Position numbers and translations under genes: made by a program. From assembly GCA_963971535.1 (NCBI GenBank), contig OZ020589.1:80731184-80795183 (forward strand): a DNA stretch of 64,000 nucleotides. The letters run 5' to 3'. The notes beneath the pieces are model-generated. The model was not told the DNA's origin. It did no database searches and saw only the letters and a list, made by a program, of their open reading frames with translations. This stretch comes from Notolepis coatsorum. Its lineage: Eukaryota; Chordata; Actinopteri; Aulopiformes; Paralepididae. Below, in pieces: positions 59,103 to 64,000 of this stretch (positions within the stretch are counted from its first letter, which is position 1; every line of letters starts with the position of its first letter).

Positions 59103-59150
59103 AAGAACGAAAATAGAATACTTTCTAAGAAAACTTGATAAATGAGGGCC

Positions 59151-59890
59151 CAGGTGTTTTTGGGTCTTCCTCTACCTCGCTTGCCTTGTGAGTTCCAGGT
59201 TAATGCCTGTTTGGTTATTGTGGTTTTGTGTCTTCGAAGTGTGTGCCCAATCCAGCTCCATTTTCTCCTGGTCAGCTGGACCTCCATTGATTCTTGCTTG
59301 GTGTATTCCCACAGCTTGATGTTGGTGATTGTGTTTGGCCAGAAGATCCTGAGGATACGTCTCAGACAATGGTTGATGAATGTCTGCAGTTTATTAATGA
59401 TGTTAGTGGTGGTTTTCCAGGTTTCAGAGCCATATAGCAGTACGGATTTGACGTTGGAGTTGAAGATTTTGAGCTTGGTGTTGAGTTTGATGTTTCGGGT
59501 TTTCCATATCTTGTTTAACATGTTGAATGTTGCTCTTGCTTTTCCTATTCTTGCCCTTACGTCTTCCTCAGACCCGCCATCCACAGCTATAACACTACTC
59601 AAGTATGTGAATTTGTCAACCTCTTCCAGTGTCTGGCCCCCAATGGTTAAGGGGTTTGTGCTTTTATTATTGACTCTGATTACTTTAGTTTTTGGTCTAT
59701 TTATTTTGAGCCCAAGTCCAGCTGCAGTTGTTTCTAGCAGCTGGGTTTTGTCTTGCATCTGTTGATGGTTGTGTGAGAGTAGTGCGATGTCATCCGCAAA
59801 GTCCAGGTCTTCGAGGTGCTCCGTTAGACTCCACTGGATGCCAGTCTTTGTATTGGTTGTGGTTTGTCTCATGATCCAGTCGATGCATAG
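59151..59890 (-). pseudogene. RTE-like LINE, RT end (part 3)
   Basis: One open frame: the RT active site FADDIALL, then VDKFTYLSSVI, NVKSVLLYGSETW, WIGHTLRRHK and GKRGRGRPKNTW, the hallmark end of this LINE group. Confidence 0.88.
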
Positions 59891-61922
59891 GAGGAAGAGT
59901 TAACATTCTCCAAAACCATTACTAATGCCAAAGCTTCTTTCTTTCACCATAGGATCGAGGCCTCTGCCAAGAATCTTCGCAAACTGCATGCTACCATGTC
60001 CTCCCTCCCCACTCCCCCCCACCCCCTCCTCCCTCATCTTTTTCTGCAGAAGACTTTGCGATCTTCTTTGAGGAAAAAGTGGACAACATCCGCAGCTCCT
60101 TCTCCCAACCCCTACCCATTCCAAACACTGAATCGAGAACCTCATCCTTCACTCTGTCATCTTTCTCTCCCATTACAGAAGCCGAGACCCTGACACTGGT
60201 AACGTCGAACCGTCCGACTACATGCCAGCTGGACCAGCTACCCTCCCCACTCCTCCAGACCATAGCACCGGACATCCTCCCATTCCTAACTGCAACCATC
60301 AACTCCTCACTCAACTCGGGGGTGGTCCCCACCTCCCTAAAACAAGCCAGAGTCAAGCCCCTCATAAAAAACCAACCCTGAACCCCACCGTCATAGGCAA
60401 CTATCATCCTGTCTCTCTTCTCTCCTTCCTTTCTAAAACACTTGAACGTGCTGTATCCAACCAACTTACTGCTTATCTCTTACAGAATGGCTTCCTAGAC
60501 CCTAACCAGTCTGGCTTCCGGACTGGCCACTCCACAGAAACGGCCCTCATTGCGGTCACAGGGGCTTAGCAAAAGCGAAAGGCCTGTCCTCTGTCCTGAT
60601 TCTCCTAGATCTATCTGCAGCCTTCGACACAGTCAACCATCAGATCCTCCTCGCGGCCCTCGCATGAATGGGAGTGGCTGGCTCTGCGCTGACATGGCTG
60701 ACATCATACCTCAATGACCGCTCCTACCAAGTGTCATGGAGAGGGTCTCTGTCGGCCACCCGCCCCCTGCGGAGGGGTGTCCCCCAGGGCTCGGTCCTAG
60801 GACCCCTTCTCTTCTCCCTCTACACTAAATCACTGGGTAACATTATCACGTCTCATGGCTTCTCATATCATTGTTATGCCAATGATACTCAACTCTTCTT
60901 CTCCTTCCCTCCCTCAGATATCCACGTCTCTGAGCGGATCTCGGCCTGTCTGTCTGACATCTCCACCTGGATGACGACCAACCACCTCAAACTGAACCTA
61001 AGCAAAACAGAATTGCTCCACCTGCCGGCCAAATCCTCCCCCCTGACCGACCTCTCCATCACAGTCGAGAATGCAGCTGTGACCGCGTCCCCGACCGTTG
61101 TCCTCGACGACCAGTTGAACTTCTCTGCTCACATCGCAGCGACAACCAGAACCTGCAGATTCCTCCTGAGCAACGTCAGAAGGATCCGCCCCTTCCTGAC
61201 AAAAGAAGCCACCCAACTCCTCGTCCAATCAACAGTCATCTCCCGCCTCGACTACTGCAACGCACTGTTAGCTGGCCTCCCGGCCACTGCCAACAAGCTT
61301 CTTCAACTCATTCAAAACGCAGCGGCCCGCCTGATCTCAAACCTACCGAAGTCGGCCCATGTCACCCCACTTCTTAGGGACCTGAACTGGCTCCCCATTG
61401 CTGCACCTATCCGCTTCAAGGCCTCGACCTAGCATACCGTGCGGCAAAGGGAACCGCTCCCGCCTACCTCCGGTCAATGGTCTCTAACTACACACCCTCA
61501 AGACCCCTACGCTCTGCATCTTCTGGCCGCCTCAGACCTACTCCTATCCAAGCTCTGGGACGGTCATCAAAGAGAAGCCGCCTATTCTCAGTCCTTGCCC
61601 CACAATGGTTGAATGAACTACCCACCCCAGTTAGGACAGCCGAATCCCGTCCAATCTTTCGCCGTCGACTAAAGACGCACTTCTTCAACCATTATCTGAA
61701 ATTAAAAGAAAATTTAAAATACAAAAAAATCTAACCCTAACTAACCTTACTGTCATGCACTTGTCCTAATAAACTAACCTACACTGTAACACGCAACACT
61801 TTAATAAATATTGTTACTCAGCTGATAGAATTGTACCCTTCCTGATGACCTGTCGTACAGAACTTGTAAGTCGCTTTGGATAAAAGCGTCAGCTAAATTA
61901 CTAAATGTAAATGTAAATGTAA
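59891..61922 (+). pseudogene. L2 LINE with (ATGTAA)n tail, inserted in the RTE-like LINE
   Basis: 5'-truncated. RT pieces: GNYHPVSLLSFLSKTLE, NQSGFRTGHSTETAL, RRGVPQGSVLGPLLFSLY, CYANDTQLF (YADD changed to YAND), then DYCNALLAGLP and LNWLPIAAPIRF. Frameshifts near 60040, 60380, 60570 and 61430. The 3' end has the GTCGCTTTGGATAAAAGCGTC hairpin segment (61870s) and ATGTAA repeats. The LINE host frame is restored without it, with a TSD of about 7 bp (GAGGAAG). Confidence 0.9.
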
Positions 61923-62638
61923 AGAGGAAGGGGGAAAGTAGGCAGCCCTGTTTCACGCCGGTGAGCACTTTGAAGTGTTCTCGTGCACATCCATTATGTA
62001 ACACTTGGCATTTCATGTCCTGATACATGTTCTTGATTATGCTGATATATTTTTTAGGGATTCCATAGTGTGCCATGAGTTTCCAAAGCAGCTCGCGGTC
62101 TACACTATCGAATGCCTTTTCAAAATCAATACGAAATTGACATATACAGGTGCGTGCCATTCTATGGATTGCTCGATGATGATCCTGAGGGTGGCAATTT
62201 GGTCACTGCACAATCTACCGTTCCTGAAACCGGCTTGGTTTTCTCTCATTTCATCATCTACCCCTTTTCGCAGTCTGTCCAAGATAATGCGGTTGAACAC
62301 TTTGCCTGGTGTTGAGAGCAACATAATCCCACGATAGTTGTTGCAGTTCTTAAGGTCTCCTTTCTTGGGTATAATAGCAATGAGCCCGTCCTTCCAGTCT
62401 GTTGGTACATTTCCTTCTTTCTCGCAGATCCTTTTGATCAGCTGGTGTAGCATGGTGGCTGAGGTTTCAACGTCTGCCTTTAAAGCTTCTGCTGGAATGT
62501 CATCTGGCCCTGCTGCCTTGCCACGTCACAATGCATTGATGGCCATTTTCACCTCATATCTTGTTGGGGGGGCACAATTTATCTCCAGCATGTGTGCAGC
62601 TGGCGGAATCTCCACCTCTTGGACAGGGGGCTCTCTGT
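61923..62638 (-). pseudogene. RTE-like LINE, RT start and middle (part 2)
   Basis: Minus strand GKAAGPDDIPAEALK, IAIIPKKGDLKNCNNYRGI, ENQAGFRNGRLCSDQI, DFEKAFDSVDRELLWKL, GVKQGCLLSPFLF. A frameshift lies near 62110. Confidence 0.88.
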
Positions 62639-63316
62639 TAGAGCCATATGAAATCCGTTTTATTTTTTTCCAAATTCCATTTTATTTTTTTCCAAATTCC
62701 GTTTTTTCCGTTTTAATATTTCAGAATTCTGTATTTTGCTTTGTACGCTCATTTTACCATCAGAAATAGTGTCTAATAAGTGGGAATGAATAAATGTCCA
62801 CAATTTAATAAGATATAACAGTCCATTTAATAGGGCTGTCTTAAATACTTCGAAGCTTCGTTCGATGGGCATGGGATTCGAATATGAAAATAAAATTTGA
62901 TTATTAAAAAAAATAAAAAAAATAAAAAGGTATATATATTTTTGCAAAATCAACTCTGCCTCTTTGTTAACTACAACAAGCAATGCTGTTTGTTATTTAA
63001 GATGAGGTCGGACTCTGCACTGACAGATTTGTGTTCATTGTGCTGCTTTTATGAAGCCTCAAATGACTGCTTACAATATTTCATGAAAGCAAAGTGTTTT
63101 GTTTGTCTAAGATTTAAAAAGGTTTAAACTTTACAGCACTGACAAAGTTGAACAAAGTGCTGTACAAGTCCCACAACATAAAAAAAAAAAAAAAGTAAAA
63201 AAAAAAAAAAAAAAAACTTTTTTTAATTTTTTTTTTTTAATAGTTGATTCCATTTTTATTGCTCAATTCCGCGATTCCGTCCGCGATTCCGTGATCGCGG
63301 CTTCCATATGGCTCTA
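62639..63316. mobile_element. hAT-type miniature element in the RTE-like LINE
   Basis: 678 bp, ends TAGAGCCATATG and CATATGGCTCTA, perfect 8-bp TSD CTCTCTGT (62631-62638, 63317-63324). A/T-rich interior, no transposase. Confidence 0.92.
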
Positions 63317-63814
63317 CTCTCTGTTGAGGAGCTCCCTAAAGTGCTCAGTCCACCTTTGATGTTGTTCTTCCTTGGTGGTGAGGAGTCGTCCTTGTTTGTC
63401 ACGGATTTGTGTGTTTGTCTGTCTAAAACTCCCGGTTAGTTTCTTGGTGGTCAGGTAGAGTTCCTTGAGGTTATTCTTTCTCGCTGCTTCCTCTGCTTCT
63501 TGCGCCAAGTCTTCTATGTATTTCTGTTTGTCGCGTTTGATGCTTTTCTTCACCTCCTTGTTTGCTACTTCGTAGTCTCTGTGAGCTGTTCCCTTTTTTG
63601 CTCGAGTTTTGCATTTGTTTATTGTGTTATTATTGTTTTTTTGCCCTCCTCTCCTCTATTCTTTTCAGTGTCTCAGTGGATATCCAGGGTTTGTGGCTTG
63701 TTTTCTTTCTCCCTACCACTTCTAGGCATGTCTCCTTCCATACGGTTTTCAGGTTGTTCCAGTGCTCTTCCACTGGTTTTTGAGCTTGTTCTTGCAGGGC
63801 TTGGAACCTGTTCT
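63317..63814 (-). pseudogene. RTE-like LINE, region before RT (part 1)
   Basis: Minus strand KDKQKYIEDLAQEAEEAA-type and RWTEHFRELLNRE, the usual linker before RT. Further upstream it has a frameshift near 63555-63640. Confidence 0.8.
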
Positions 63815-64000
63815 GTAGGATTCAAGATTCAAGATTCAAGAGTTTTAATTGTCACGGCTTACAGGTATACAATGAAATGCGGCTGGTCTTGCCCGCAACG
63901 ATGTGCAATACAGTGGTACAACATATAATAGAATCCAATAAAAATACAGTGGTACAACATATTAATAGAATCCAATAAAACAGTGCAATAAACAGGTACA
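63815..64000. repeat. Dispersed repeat starting with TTCAAGA units, partial
   Basis: (TTCAAGA)n, then GAGTTTTAATTGTCACGGC and a duplicated ACAGTGGTACAACATAT. It resembles a common fish short repeat; it runs off the window. Confidence 0.45.

Overview
The window looks like a repeat-dense stretch of a vertebrate genome, most likely a ray-finned fish. The evidence is a fish-type endogenous retrovirus, BEL/Pao and Ty3/gypsy LTR elements, L1, L2 and RTE-like LINEs, several hAT and piggyBac-like miniature elements with intact target-site duplications (TSDs), an L2 tail ending in repeated ATGTAA, and very long microsatellites. I see no convincing ordinary host gene, rRNA or tRNA gene. Nearly everything is mobile DNA nested in other mobile DNA. 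The species is inferred from repeat types only.

Layout, left to right. 1-7.8 kb: an endogenous retrovirus in which the end of an env frame lies directly in front of gag, followed by protease, a segment with two H-x-T motifs, RT/RNase H/integrase (frameshifted) and a probable 3' LTR. 8.0-16.3 kb: an almost complete BEL/Pao element on the minus strand with two single in-frame stops. 16.3-30.7 kb: an L1 LINE split by a piggyBac-like miniature element, which is itself split by a 10.86-kb LTR retroelement. That inner element (17188-28045, minus strand) has near-identical 1.76-kb LTRs, a 5-bp TSD, a tRNA-Asn-like primer site and a polypurine tract. It carries no gag or pol. It carries an 852-residue protein of about 23 C2H2 zinc fingers, followed in frame after one TGA by a 257-codon coiled-coil-like extension. 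This is the most unusual object in the window.

30.7-39.2 kb: two L2/CR1-like LINE fragments (one carrying a second piggyBac-like element), two hAT miniature elements with perfect 8-bp TSDs, and unclassified sequence. 39.2-47.3 kb: a minus-strand L2 LINE split by a gag-only LTR element and by a DNA-transposon-like insertion. 47.3-55.6 kb: a plus-strand Ty3/gypsy element with a solo LTR inside gag and a decayed pol. 55.6-57.5 kb: microsatellites and unclassified sequence. 57.5-64 kb: a minus-strand RTE-like LINE split by three insertions: an inverted-repeat element containing a SINE and a 580-bp GACA array, an L2 LINE, and a hAT miniature element.

The nesting order can be read directly, because removing each insertion with one copy of its TSD restores the reading frame of the host element (L1 across the piggyBac element, L2 across the gag-only LTR element, gypsy gag across the solo LTR, RTE across its insertions). 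All family calls come from recognised motifs and structure. No alignments or database searches were run.
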